A stretch of DNA of 64,000 nucleotides, from positions 1,426,001-1,490,000 of the forward strand of contig JAFDVP010000001.1 of assembly GCA_018268895.1 (NCBI GenBank), given 5' to 3'. This document shows positions 33,404 through 40,845 of the stretch, one piece after another. Under the pieces are notes generated by a model. That model had not been told where the DNA came from and did no database searches. It saw nothing but the letters and a program-made list of their open reading frames with translations. How positions within the stretch are numbered: position 1 is the first letter of the stretch; each line of letters begins with the position of its first letter. The stretch comes from Acidobacteriota bacterium. GTDB taxonomy: Bacteria; Acidobacteriota; Terriglobia; Terriglobales; Acidobacteriaceae. The translations under genes were made by a program, and so were the position numbers.

Positions 33404-33762
33404 CAATCACTCTGGATGGCATCAATAGAAGTGCGCCACAAATGGACGTAGAGAAGCGCTCGAAGCTGACCGATGCGGCACAGCAATTTGAAGCAATGAT
33501 GTTGCAGGAATTACTGAAGCCGATGCGCTCAAGTGAAGACGATCTGAGCGGGGAGAAGAGCGAGGATAGTTCGTTTGATACGATTGCCAGCTTTGGAACA
33601 GAGTCCGTTGCCAAAGCTATCTCAAAGAGTGGCGGCGTGGGCATTGCGAGGCAGATTATTCAGCAACTCTCGCAAGAAAATCCCGGTGAAAACACTCTTC
33701 CTTCGGTGAAAACGGAGTCGAGTACTAAAGTTTCCCAAACTCGCGCCGATAAGCTCAAGTAG
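33400..33762 (+). CDS. flgJ: FlgJ-like rod-binding protein, no muramidase domain
   Basis: A 120-residue protein equal to the N-terminal rod-capping half of FlgJ: LTDAAQQFEAMMLQELLKPMRSSEDD, then SFDTIASFGTESVAKAISKSGGVGIARQIIQQL. The peptidoglycan-hydrolase half of enterobacterial FlgJ is absent, as in many non-gammaproteobacteria, so another lytic enzyme must open the wall. Its last dozen codons double as a perfect sigma-28 promoter for flgM (33726-33752). Confidence 0.88.
   Translation: MTITLDGINRSAPQMDVEKRSKLTDAAQQFEAMMLQELLKPMRSSEDDLSGEKSEDSSFDTIASFGTESVAKAISKSGGVGIARQIIQQLSQENPGENTLPSVKTESSTKVSQTRADKLK
33726..33752 (+). promoter_or_regulatory. Perfect sigma-28 promoter inside flgJ, upstream of flgM
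   Basis: TAAAGTTT (33726-33733), an 11-base spacer and GCCGATAA (33745-33752) match the enterobacterial FliA consensus letter for letter. It is embedded in the last codons of flgJ, about 24 bases before the flgM ATG, and would drive flgM-flgK-flgL after hook completion. Confidence 0.85.
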
Positions 33763-33775
33763 ACGGAGGACAACA

Positions 33776-34075
33776 ATGAGTTTTGGGGATGGAATAGGCG
33801 ATCTGAAGCGGGCCCTGAGCGCGATCATTCCGGCAACAACGCCGCAGGCGGTGGGACGCGTAGAGGATACTGCCCATGGAGAGCTGAGGCTACCTGAATC
33901 ACAGCTTGATGCTGCCAACCTAAGCAAGGCTGGCGGATTGGTCGCGCAGGTCTTTGGCGGCTCCGATGTACGGACCGACAAAGTTGCGGCGTTACAGCAA
34001 GCCATTGCCGACGGTACCTACAACGTGCCGTCTGCAGAAGTTGCGGGAAAGATTATTCAATCGCTTCTCGATTGA
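33776..34075 (+). CDS. flgM: Anti-sigma-28 factor FlgM
   Basis: A 99-residue inhibitor of the flagellar sigma factor, normally exported once the hook is complete. The N-terminal half is unstructured and low in conservation. The C-terminal binding region VRTDKVAALQQAIADGTYNVPSAEVAGKIIQSLLD is the FlgM signature. An ACGGAGGA ribosome site lies at 33762-33769. It is transcribed from the sigma-28 promoter in flgJ, so it forms the usual negative loop. Confidence 0.92.
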   Translation: MSFGDGIGDLKRALSAIIPATTPQAVGRVEDTAHGELRLPESQLDAANLSKAGGLVAQVFGGSDVRTDKVAALQQAIADGTYNVPSAEVAGKIIQSLLD

Positions 34076-34109
34076 GCTGACTGATTTTCGTTAAGCGAAG
34101 GAGTGATCC

Positions 34110-35519
34110 ATGGGCACAGTGAACTCATTGATGGACCTTGCCAGGCAGACGCTGATGGCCGACCAGGCGGCATTGGGAGTTATCTCAAACAACGTCGCCA
34201 ACCAGAATACCCCCGGCTACACACGGCAGGTAGTCAACTGGCAGACGCGGGACAGCGTCACCATTGGAACCTACACTGTAGGTGAGGGCGTCGCCGTGAG
34301 CTCACAGGGGGTCTCGCAGCGCGATCGCATTCTTGAACAACGTGTTCAACAGCAGACACAAGCGCAATCGCAGAGTGAGGCGCTCAGCTCAGCCTTGAAC
34401 CAGATTCAGAACATCTTTGGCCTCAGCTCAACGTCGAGCTCAGCCAGCACGACTGCGGTTGGCTCAGCGATGGACTCGTTTTTTGGCTCATTATCCTCTC
34501 TGACGGCAAACCCATCTGATGTGACGACTAGGCAAGCTGTCCTGTCAGCAGCAAAAAGCCTGACCGATGCTTTCAACTCGGCGTCGAATCAGATTGCACA
34601 GGTATCAAACGATCTAGACAAGCAGGCCGCCGGATATGTCGACCGCATTAATACGCTTACATCGACTATCGCGGCGCTGAACAAACAGATTGGCGGCACA
34701 TCACCTGACAGCGATGCTGGAGTGCTTGAAGACCAGCGACAGCAAGCGATTGCAGAACTGTCGCAGTATATCGGCCTGAACCAGATCACGAACGAAGCCA
34801 ATGGAATTACTCTAACCACAACTAATGGCGCTGTACTTGTCAGCGGCGATCGATCCTATGCAATGAGCACGGCGCAGGTTGCCGGAGTTACCCATCTCCT
34901 TGCTGGTCCATCAAGCCAGAACGTCACCGCAGGGCTTACTGGAGGAGTGCTTGGCGGCGTACTGGCAGCACGCGATCAGCAGATACCGGCCTTTCAGAGC
35001 GCTCTCGACAACCTCGCCTATTCGTTGGGGGCAAAGATCAATCAGGTGAACGCGCAGGGCCTCGACGGCAATGGCAACCCTGGTCAGGCTCTTTTTACCT
35101 TACCTGCCTCGACGGCCGACGCTGCAGGACTGATTGGTCTCGCCACATCTGATCCTCAAGCGATTGCAGCTGCTGCCATAGGAGAAGGCGCAACGGGCAA
35201 CAGTAACGCGGTGCTGCTGGCGCAGATGTCGGGAGCGGCCTTAGTTGCCGGACAAACCGCATCCGGCTTTTTCGCTTCTCTGCTGGCGCGGATTGGAAGC
35301 GCTGCATCGGGAGCTGCGACAGACAACGCCGCACAACAGACGATGTTGACACAACTGACATCGCAGCGGAATGCACTGTCCGGTGTCTCACTCGATGAAG
35401 AGGCCGCGAACCTGACAAGCTATCAGCGCGCGTACCAGGCCGCCGCGAAGGTCTTTTCTATTGCCGATGAAATCATGTCAAGTGCGCTCAATCTTGGAGT
35501 AAACACATCGGTTTCGTAG
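34110..35519 (+). CDS. flgK: Flagellar hook-associated protein 1 (FlgK)
   Basis: A 469-residue hook-filament junction protein. The N-terminal motif is LGVISNNVANQNTPGYTRQVVNWQ (about residues 23-46), followed by long coiled and low-complexity Ser/Gln/Ala segments. The C-terminal domain has SGVSLDEEAANLTSYQRAYQAAAKVFSIADEIMSSALNLG, which is diagnostic. AAGGAG lies at the right distance before the ATG. It is co-transcribed with flgM and flgL. Confidence 0.95.
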   Translation: MGTVNSLMDLARQTLMADQAALGVISNNVANQNTPGYTRQVVNWQTRDSVTIGTYTVGEGVAVSSQGVSQRDRILEQRVQQQTQAQSQSEALSSALNQIQNIFGLSSTSSSASTTAVGSAMDSFFGSLSSLTANPSDVTTRQAVLSAAKSLTDAFNSASNQIAQVSNDLDKQAAGYVDRINTLTSTIAALNKQIGGTSPDSDAGVLEDQRQQAIAELSQYIGLNQITNEANGITLTTTNGAVLVSGDRSYAMSTAQVAGVTHLLAGPSSQNVTAGLTGGVLGGVLAARDQQIPAFQSALDNLAYSLGAKINQVNAQGLDGNGNPGQALFTLPASTADAAGLIGLATSDPQAIAAAAIGEGATGNSNAVLLAQMSGAALVAGQTASGFFASLLARIGSAASGAATDNAAQQTMLTQLTSQRNALSGVSLDEEAANLTSYQRAYQAAAKVFSIADEIMSSALNLGVNTSVS

Positions 35520-35555
35520 CAGAGACATTCATCACACATCGGAAAAGAGCGTGCA

Positions 35556-36455
35556 ATGCGGGCAGATCCCAACTACATCAACAGCCTTACACAGTCGCTG
35601 AACAATGCAGGGCTTACGGCGAACAGTCTCTCCAGCCAGCTTTCGAGCGGGCTACGCGTTGAATCTCTCTCCGACGATCCATCGGCTGCTGCACAGAGCG
35701 TGCAGATGGGCAGCCAGATTGCAAAGATCGACACGTTCATACAGACCGCTTCGAACGAGACCTCGATGCTCCAGGTAACGGACTCGACTCTGGGAGAAGT
35801 CGTTGCGCAGCTTACCTCGGCGATCGCTCTTGCTGTGCAGGCAGCGAACGGAACCTTGAATGCTGCGAATCTCCAGGCAAGTCTGCAACAGGCGACAGGA
35901 ATCCGCGACCAGATACTGGCCTTGAGCAACACCAGTTACCAGGGGCGCTACCTGTTTGCTGGAAGCCAGGGCGCAACAGCCCCATTTTCGCTGGATACGA
36001 CAACCTCTCCAGCAACAGCCAACTATGCCGGCGACACGAATGTGCAGTTTATTGAGACTCCCGGGGGGCAAAAGATTCAGATGAATCTGCCAGGATCGTC
36101 GATCTTTGGCTCGGGGGCAACAGGTATTCTGACCGCTTTGAATCAACTTATCGACCACCTCTCCAGTGGCGCGTCTTCGACCTCTATCGCGGCGGACAGC
36201 ACTACTCTCAACGCAGCGTTGACTACAGTCTCCACTCAACGTTCCATACTTAACAGCTCGCTGAGCACGCTGAAATCAACAAGCGCGTATGCGCAGACAC
36301 AGGAAGCACAGATGAAAGCGCAGCAGAGCTCACTGGTAGCCGCCGATCCGGCTTCCGTCGCGACACAGTTGAAGTCGAACCAGACGCAATATCAGGCACT
36401 GCTGGGTGTGATAAGTACGCTCAACAAGGTCAACCTCTTCGACTATCTGAAGTGA
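35556..36455 (+). CDS. flgL: Flagellar hook-associated protein 3 (FlgL)
   Basis: A 299-residue flagellin-like junction protein. The N-terminal flagellin D0 region reads NAGLTANSLSSQLSSGLRVESLSDDPSAAAQSVQM, then NETSMLQVTDSTLGEVVAQLTSAIALAVQAANG. NTSYQGRYLFAGSQGATAPF is the FlgL-specific segment (filament flagellins lack it). The C-terminal half pairs with the N-terminal helix as in FlgL. It is the last gene of the cluster; the flagellin gene and motor genes are elsewhere. Confidence 0.94.
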   Translation: MRADPNYINSLTQSLNNAGLTANSLSSQLSSGLRVESLSDDPSAAAQSVQMGSQIAKIDTFIQTASNETSMLQVTDSTLGEVVAQLTSAIALAVQAANGTLNAANLQASLQQATGIRDQILALSNTSYQGRYLFAGSQGATAPFSLDTTTSPATANYAGDTNVQFIETPGGQKIQMNLPGSSIFGSGATGILTALNQLIDHLSSGASSTSIAADSTTLNAALTTVSTQRSILNSSLSTLKSTSAYAQTQEAQMKAQQSSLVAADPASVATQLKSNQTQYQALLGVISTLNKVNLFDYLK

Positions 36456-36459
36456 AGGA

Positions 36460-37242
36460 TTAGCGTTTGAGTAGATTGAGGGCCTTTTGCGCCTGTTTGA
36501 TCTGCAAACCATCGGGAGCAAGTTGCAGATAAGCGCTGTACTCTGCAATAGCTTCGTCGCGTTTGTCGAGCTTCTGGGCCAGATGAGCCAAGGCGAAGTG
36601 GGTATCCGGATCTGAAGGCTGGTACTTTACGGCATCCTTCGCTCGCAGATAAGCAGCGTTCAAATCACCGCTCTGTTCGTAGAACTTTGCAACGTTCAAA
36701 TCTTCCGCGGCGCGATCCTCATCAGACTGCAACTTCTGTACTTTGGGCAGACGCCGGCGAGTAGACGCTTGAGGGTTGTCTCCCTTGTCATCAAGCGGGG
36801 GAGACCCGCCCTCAGGAGGTACGCTATCGTCTGAACTCGAAGAACTGCTACTGGAACTGCTGCTGGAGCCGTCTGGCATCGGCGGAGCAGAACCTGGAAA
36901 CGGGTGCTCTTCAGCGGCCGAGGGATGATGTGCAGGAGTGGCAGGGGCATCGGGAACGGATGATGACGAACCGGGCATTGGCGGTGGCGCTGCCCCGCCC
37001 GGGAATGGGAACTTCTGGGCTGCGGAGGGTTCTTTCGCAGGCTCCTGGGAGCATGGAATCGAGGCCTTATCCGCTTTTCGGATGGACTGGCTTGCCGAGC
37101 CTTCCTTTGGAGCCTTGCTGGTTGAATTCGTTGTTTGGCAGGGGGAGGCCGGCTGAGCTTGGGAGTGCGCACCAAGCGGCTCCATTGCTACCGCTAGCAC
37201 GATAAGAACGGGAGCCAACCGGGTTGATCGACGAATCATCAT
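36460..37242 (-). CDS. Exported TPR protein with Pro/Ser-rich linker
   Basis: A 260-residue protein. A signal peptide (MMIRRSTRLAPVLIVLAVAMEPLGAHSQ) is followed by a low-complexity Pro/Ser/Ala region of about 130 residues that contains a run of twelve serines encoded by mixed codons. Two or three TPR motifs close the chain: DLNVAKFYEQSGDLNAAYLRAKDAVKYQPSDPDTHFALAHLAQKLDKRDEAIAEYSAYLQLAPDG has the full TPR pattern. The role is unknown, probably an envelope adaptor. It is convergent with flgL, with the stops five bases apart, and is divergent from the SET-domain gene. Confidence 0.8.
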   Translation of the reverse strand: MMIRRSTRLAPVLIVLAVAMEPLGAHSQAQPASPCQTTNSTSKAPKEGSASQSIRKADKASIPCSQEPAKEPSAAQKFPFPGGAAPPPMPGSSSSVPDAPATPAHHPSAAEEHPFPGSAPPMPDGSSSSSSSSSSSSDDSVPPEGGSPPLDDKGDNPQASTRRRLPKVQKLQSDEDRAAEDLNVAKFYEQSGDLNAAYLRAKDAVKYQPSDPDTHFALAHLAQKLDKRDEAIAEYSAYLQLAPDGLQIKQAQKALNLLKR

Positions 37243-37290
37243 GTTCTGGCTAGAGTACGCGCTTTTGCTCTTAGGCTTACCCGCAATGTT

Positions 37291-37362
37291 TTGACTCTCA
37301 CAAGCGCCGGTTTGTTATAGTCGATTTTGCGACGGGGTGGGGCAGCATGGAAGTTGCCCCAC
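37291..37362 (+). promoter_or_regulatory. Candidate promoter and structured leader of the SET gene
   Basis: TTGACT (37291-37296) and TATAGT (37316-37321) resemble -35 and -10 boxes, although the 19-base spacer is long. Downstream gtggggca (37337-37344) pairs with tgccccac (37355-37362). Overlapping it, cagcat (37343-37348) can pair with atgctg (37364-37369), so two mutually exclusive hairpins exist about 55-80 bases before the ATG. Confidence 0.4.
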
Positions 37363-37418
37363 AATGCTGAATTTACTGCATCGACCACGCAAATTTCATT
37401 CCATCCGGACATATCTTC

Positions 37419-37877
37419 ATGCTTTCAGGACTTGTGATTCGCTCTTCGTCCATCCATGCAGCGGGCTGCTACACAATGCTACCCATAAAAAAAAGTACGC
37501 CGGTTGTCGAATATGACGGACCGCGGTTCAGTAAAGACGAGGCCGATGAACGGTATAAGGACCGGTTCATCACCTACCTGTTCAGCACAGGGAACGGCGG
37601 CGAAGTGATCGACGGCTTTGGTACGGCGATGTTTCTCAACCACTGCTGCGAGCCGAACTGTGAGACAGAAAATATCGACGGCCGAATCTGGGTTGTAGCG
37701 ACTCGCGATATCGCGGCGGGAGAAGAACTGACCTACGAGTACAACCTGCATGACTCCGACGATGACGATGCTGACTGCTACTGCGGCACTGCAAAATGCA
37801 GGGGGACGATGTTCTCCGATGACGAGGTCAAGCGGCGCGCCAGAAAGGCCCGCAAATCACAGGCCGCGAAAGCCTGA
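37419..37877 (+). CDS. SET-domain protein-lysine methyltransferase-like protein
   Basis: A 152-residue protein equal to a minimal SET domain plus post-SET zinc cluster. Key sites are Asn74-His75 in AMFLNHCCEPNCET (SAM and catalytic pocket), Tyr106 in GEELTYEYNL (catalytic Tyr), and the post-SET cysteines in CYCGTAKCRGTMF, which with the NHCC Cys would bind zinc. It also has the N-terminal SET strand pattern KKSTPVVEYDG. SET proteins are mostly eukaryotic, but short bacterial forms exist and their substrates are mostly unknown. A highly acidic DSDDDDADC insert precedes the post-SET. The gene lies 53 bases upstream of dnaX on the same strand. Confidence 0.85.
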   Translation: MLSGLVIRSSSIHAAGCYTMLPIKKSTPVVEYDGPRFSKDEADERYKDRFITYLFSTGNGGEVIDGFGTAMFLNHCCEPNCETENIDGRIWVVATRDIAAGEELTYEYNLHDSDDDDADCYCGTAKCRGTMFSDDEVKRRARKARKSQAAKA

Positions 37878-37930
37878 GTCTCCCGTGGACGATACAATAG
37901 CGAGATGCGGCGTTTGAACCGCACCAGGCT

Positions 37931-39862
37931 ATGGCATATCAGGTTTTAGCAAGAAAATACCGCCCTCAACGCTTCGCCGATGTCGTGGGTCAGGATCACG
38001 TAACGGTAACGCTGATGAATGCGCTCACACAGGGCCGCATTGCGCATGGATATATCTTCAGCGGCCACCGAGGCATTGGAAAGACGACGATCGCGCGCAT
38101 TCTGGCGATGGCTCTAAACTGCCGCAACGCCATCGGCAGCGCCCAACGGCCTACTGCGGAACCCTGCGAAGTCTGCGAATCGTGCACCGAGATCCGTGCC
38201 GGCAATGCCGTCGACGTCATCGAAATTGACGCTGCGACGAACCGCGGCATCGATGAGATTCGCGAACTGCGCGACGCGGCACGCTATCGTCCGGCCCGCG
38301 ACAAGTACAAGATCTACATCCTCGACGAGGCCCATCAGATCACCGATGCGGCATTCAACGCCCTGCTGAAGACACTTGAGGAACCACCGGAACATATCGT
38401 CTTCATGATGGCGACGACGCAGCCGGAGGACATTCCTCAGACGGTGCGCTCGCGGTGCCAGCACTTTAGCTTTCATGCGGTAAGGCTGGTCGATATTCTC
38501 GGCCAGATCCGCCAGATCGCAAACCAGGAAGGCATCGACGCGGACGATGCGGCACTCGCGCTGCTGGCCGAAGCTGGTGATGGCTCCATGCGCGATGCGC
38601 TTTCCATCATGGACCAGGCGATTGCCAGCGCTCCCGTAGACGATGGCAAGCCCCGGCTTGATGTGACACAGATTCGCGACCTGATGGGAACAGTTCCGAA
38701 CGCAGTCTTCGAACGCATCTTCGAAGCCGTTGACGGGAACCGCAGCGCCGATGTGATTACCGTCGCCAATGAGTTGCTGGATGCGGGTAACAGTCCCGCC
38801 CAACTCGCCCGTCAATGCGTGCGCTACCTGAGGAACTGCGTCATAGCGAAGATTGCAGGTGTGGGCCCTGAGGGTTCCGGGCCGGACGGGGCTGCCTCCG
38901 AGCTATTGCAGATCTCCGCCGATGAGCAGCGGCGGGCGGCGCGTTCGGCCGCGCTCTTCACCGAAGAAGAGCTGACACGCTTCCTTCAGGTGATGTTGAA
39001 AACATTCGACGAGCTTGGCTACCGGCAGGAGCAGCGATTTCATTTTGAGTTGGGCCTGCTGAAACTGGTGCATCTGCGCCGTTTGCTGCCGCTTGAAGAA
39101 GTGCTCAGCCGCTTCCCTGTCGCTGGCAAACCGGCAGGCGTCGCAGAACCGTCGCGTTCGCGAGCAACCACTTCATCTGCACCTCCAGTTCAGTCCACGC
39201 TTGCGAGCGCTTCTCCTCCAGTGGCAAAACCGGCATTTTCTCCCTTTGCGGCAGATAGTAGCCGTAAATCTTTTAGTGAGCCTGCTCTGCCTGCGACCCC
39301 TGCAGACACCCCGCCGAAGGCTGCGGAGCAGGCTATCCCCGTGAATGCGGGAACTTCGGCAATCAAACGCGAGCCACAATCTGCTGTTCTACCCTCAGAA
39401 GCTGCTTCTCAGCTGGAACCTCAACCGGAGACGAAGGCCCCGGAACCAGCCGTCTCAGCAACCGGCGAGCTATCGGCCGACGAGCTTCAGCGCTTGACGA
39501 CTGAAGCGCTGTCGGCAGCGAAGAGTCAGGGATCGGCCGCGGATGCTATTGCCGATTCGGAGTGGACGATCGGGGACGGAGAGATTCGCGTCCAGACAGG
39601 CCTCTCCAGGACGATGTTGCCGATGGTGATCAATCCGGACGCCGACCGCGTTATCCGCGCTGCGCTGCGCGGTGCCGGGATCGGTTCACTGAAGCTGGTA
39701 TTGTTGCCGGGGGCGCCAAGCTCCACGGCAAATAAGAAAGCGAAGCCCGCAAGGACTGGCAGCGCACAAGCGAAGGCATTGGAACATCCCGTGGTACAGC
39801 AGGCGCAGCGGTTGTTCAACGCAGAGATTCGCAATGTCATTGACCTTCGCGACAACGACTAG
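37931..39862 (+). CDS. dnaX: DNA polymerase III subunits gamma/tau
   Basis: A 643-residue AAA+ clamp-loader ATPase. The Walker A motif is SGHRGIGKTTIARI, the four-Cys zinc site includes CEVCESC, and the Walker B/DExx motif is YILDEAHQITDAAFNALLKTLEEPPEH. Sensor 1 region MATTQPEDIPQTVRSRCQHF and the C-terminal collar domain follow. After about residue 385 there is a long Pro/Ala/Ser-rich linker and a tau-like C-terminal domain (EWTIGDGEIRVQTGLSRTMLPMVINPDADRVIRAALRGAG). I see no A-run frameshift signal like the one in Escherichia coli, so only the long form may be made. It heads the dnaX-ybaB-recR unit. Confidence 0.96.
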   Translation: MAYQVLARKYRPQRFADVVGQDHVTVTLMNALTQGRIAHGYIFSGHRGIGKTTIARILAMALNCRNAIGSAQRPTAEPCEVCESCTEIRAGNAVDVIEIDAATNRGIDEIRELRDAARYRPARDKYKIYILDEAHQITDAAFNALLKTLEEPPEHIVFMMATTQPEDIPQTVRSRCQHFSFHAVRLVDILGQIRQIANQEGIDADDAALALLAEAGDGSMRDALSIMDQAIASAPVDDGKPRLDVTQIRDLMGTVPNAVFERIFEAVDGNRSADVITVANELLDAGNSPAQLARQCVRYLRNCVIAKIAGVGPEGSGPDGAASELLQISADEQRRAARSAALFTEEELTRFLQVMLKTFDELGYRQEQRFHFELGLLKLVHLRRLLPLEEVLSRFPVAGKPAGVAEPSRSRATTSSAPPVQSTLASASPPVAKPAFSPFAADSSRKSFSEPALPATPADTPPKAAEQAIPVNAGTSAIKREPQSAVLPSEAASQLEPQPETKAPEPAVSATGELSADELQRLTTEALSAAKSQGSAADAIADSEWTIGDGEIRVQTGLSRTMLPMVINPDADRVIRAALRGAGIGSLKLVLLPGAPSSTANKKAKPARTGSAQAKALEHPVVQQAQRLFNAEIRNVIDLRDND

Positions 39863-39889
39863 CAGGATGGACAGACAAGGATTGAAGAT

Positions 39890-40213
39890 ATGAATCTTTC
39901 AGACTTGAGCAAGATGAAAGAGATGATGGGACAGGCGCGACAGATGCAGGAGCAGATGGAACGCAAGCTCTCGGAAACTGTCGTCGAAGCGTCAAGCGGA
40001 GGCGGCATCGTCACGGTGCGAATGAACGGCAAAAAGGAGGTCCTGCGCCTGAAGATTGAGCCTACAGCTATCAGCAGCCAAGGCAGCGACCTGGAGTTGC
40101 TGGAAGACCTGATCGCAGCGGCGGTCAATGAGGCCGGACGCCGTGCCGACGATGCGATGAAGGCAAACGTTGCCGGAATGATGGGCGGCCTGAATATCCC
40201 GGGGTTGACCTAG
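39890..40213 (+). CDS. ybaB: YbaB/EbfC-family nucleoid-associated protein
   Basis: A 107-residue DNA-binding protein of the YbaB/EbfC family, which forms a homodimer on DNA. Family features are MKEMMGQARQMQEQMERKL at the N-terminus, the strand SGGGIVTVRMNGKKEVLRLKIEP, and the C-terminal LEDLIAAAVNEAGRRADDAMKANVAGMMGGL. It lies between dnaX and recR, the classical order; its stop codon shares one base with the recR start. Confidence 0.95.
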   Translation: MNLSDLSKMKEMMGQARQMQEQMERKLSETVVEASSGGGIVTVRMNGKKEVLRLKIEPTAISSQGSDLELLEDLIAAAVNEAGRRADDAMKANVAGMMGGLNIPGLT

Positions 40214-40812
40214 TGGCACGATTCGCAGAGCCTATGACGCAGTTGATCGATGAACTGCGGAAGCTGCCGGGCATCGGCACTAAGAGCGCGCAACGACTGG
40301 CATTTCATGTGCTCCGCTCTTCACCAGAGGACGCCGAGAGACTAGCCGGCGCTATTCGTGGGCTGAAGGACAGCCTGCGGCTTTGCTCAATCTGCAACAA
40401 CATTACCGATGTCGACCCTTGCAGCTACTGTACAAACTCAGTTCGCCATCAAGGGCTGATCTGCGTTGTCGAAGAGCCAACAAACATTGCCACTATTGAG
40501 AAGACCCGTAGTTATCCCGGTGTTTATCACGTGCTGCACGGTACATTGTCGCCCATTGGAGGCGTTGGTCCCGAGCAACTGCGAATCGCAAACCTGATGA
40601 CAAGGCTTCCTGAAGCAGACGAGGTAATTCTTGCGACCTCTCCTACGACGGAAGGCGAGGCCACGGCCCGATATCTTGTCGACGAGATTCATCGCGCAGA
40701 GCCTCGCATCAAAGTGACGCGCATCGCAACCGGCGTTCCCGCGGGCAGCGACATAGAGTATGCGGACGAGGTGACGATGACACGTGCGATGGAAGGACGG
40801 CGGGAAATATAG
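40213..40812 (+). CDS. recR: Recombination mediator RecR
   Basis: A 199-residue protein that loads RecA at gaps together with RecO and RecF. The helix-hairpin-helix is at LRKLPGIGTKSAQRLAFHVL, the four-Cys zinc finger is in CSICNNITDVDPCSYC, and the TOPRIM domain starts ICVVEEPTNIATIEKT and includes LATSPTTEGEATARYL. The C-terminal Walker-B-like end ARGIPAGSDIEYADEVTM-type sequence is seen as GVPAGSDIEYADEVTMTRAMEGR. Translation starts at GTG 40213, overlapping the ybaB stop by one base. Confidence 0.97.
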   Translation: MARFAEPMTQLIDELRKLPGIGTKSAQRLAFHVLRSSPEDAERLAGAIRGLKDSLRLCSICNNITDVDPCSYCTNSVRHQGLICVVEEPTNIATIEKTRSYPGVYHVLHGTLSPIGGVGPEQLRIANLMTRLPEADEVILATSPTTEGEATARYLVDEIHRAEPRIKVTRIATGVPAGSDIEYADEVTMTRAMEGRREI

Positions 40813-40845
40813 AAGTGCCGCCAAAACTCCTGAAAGCAGTACTTG

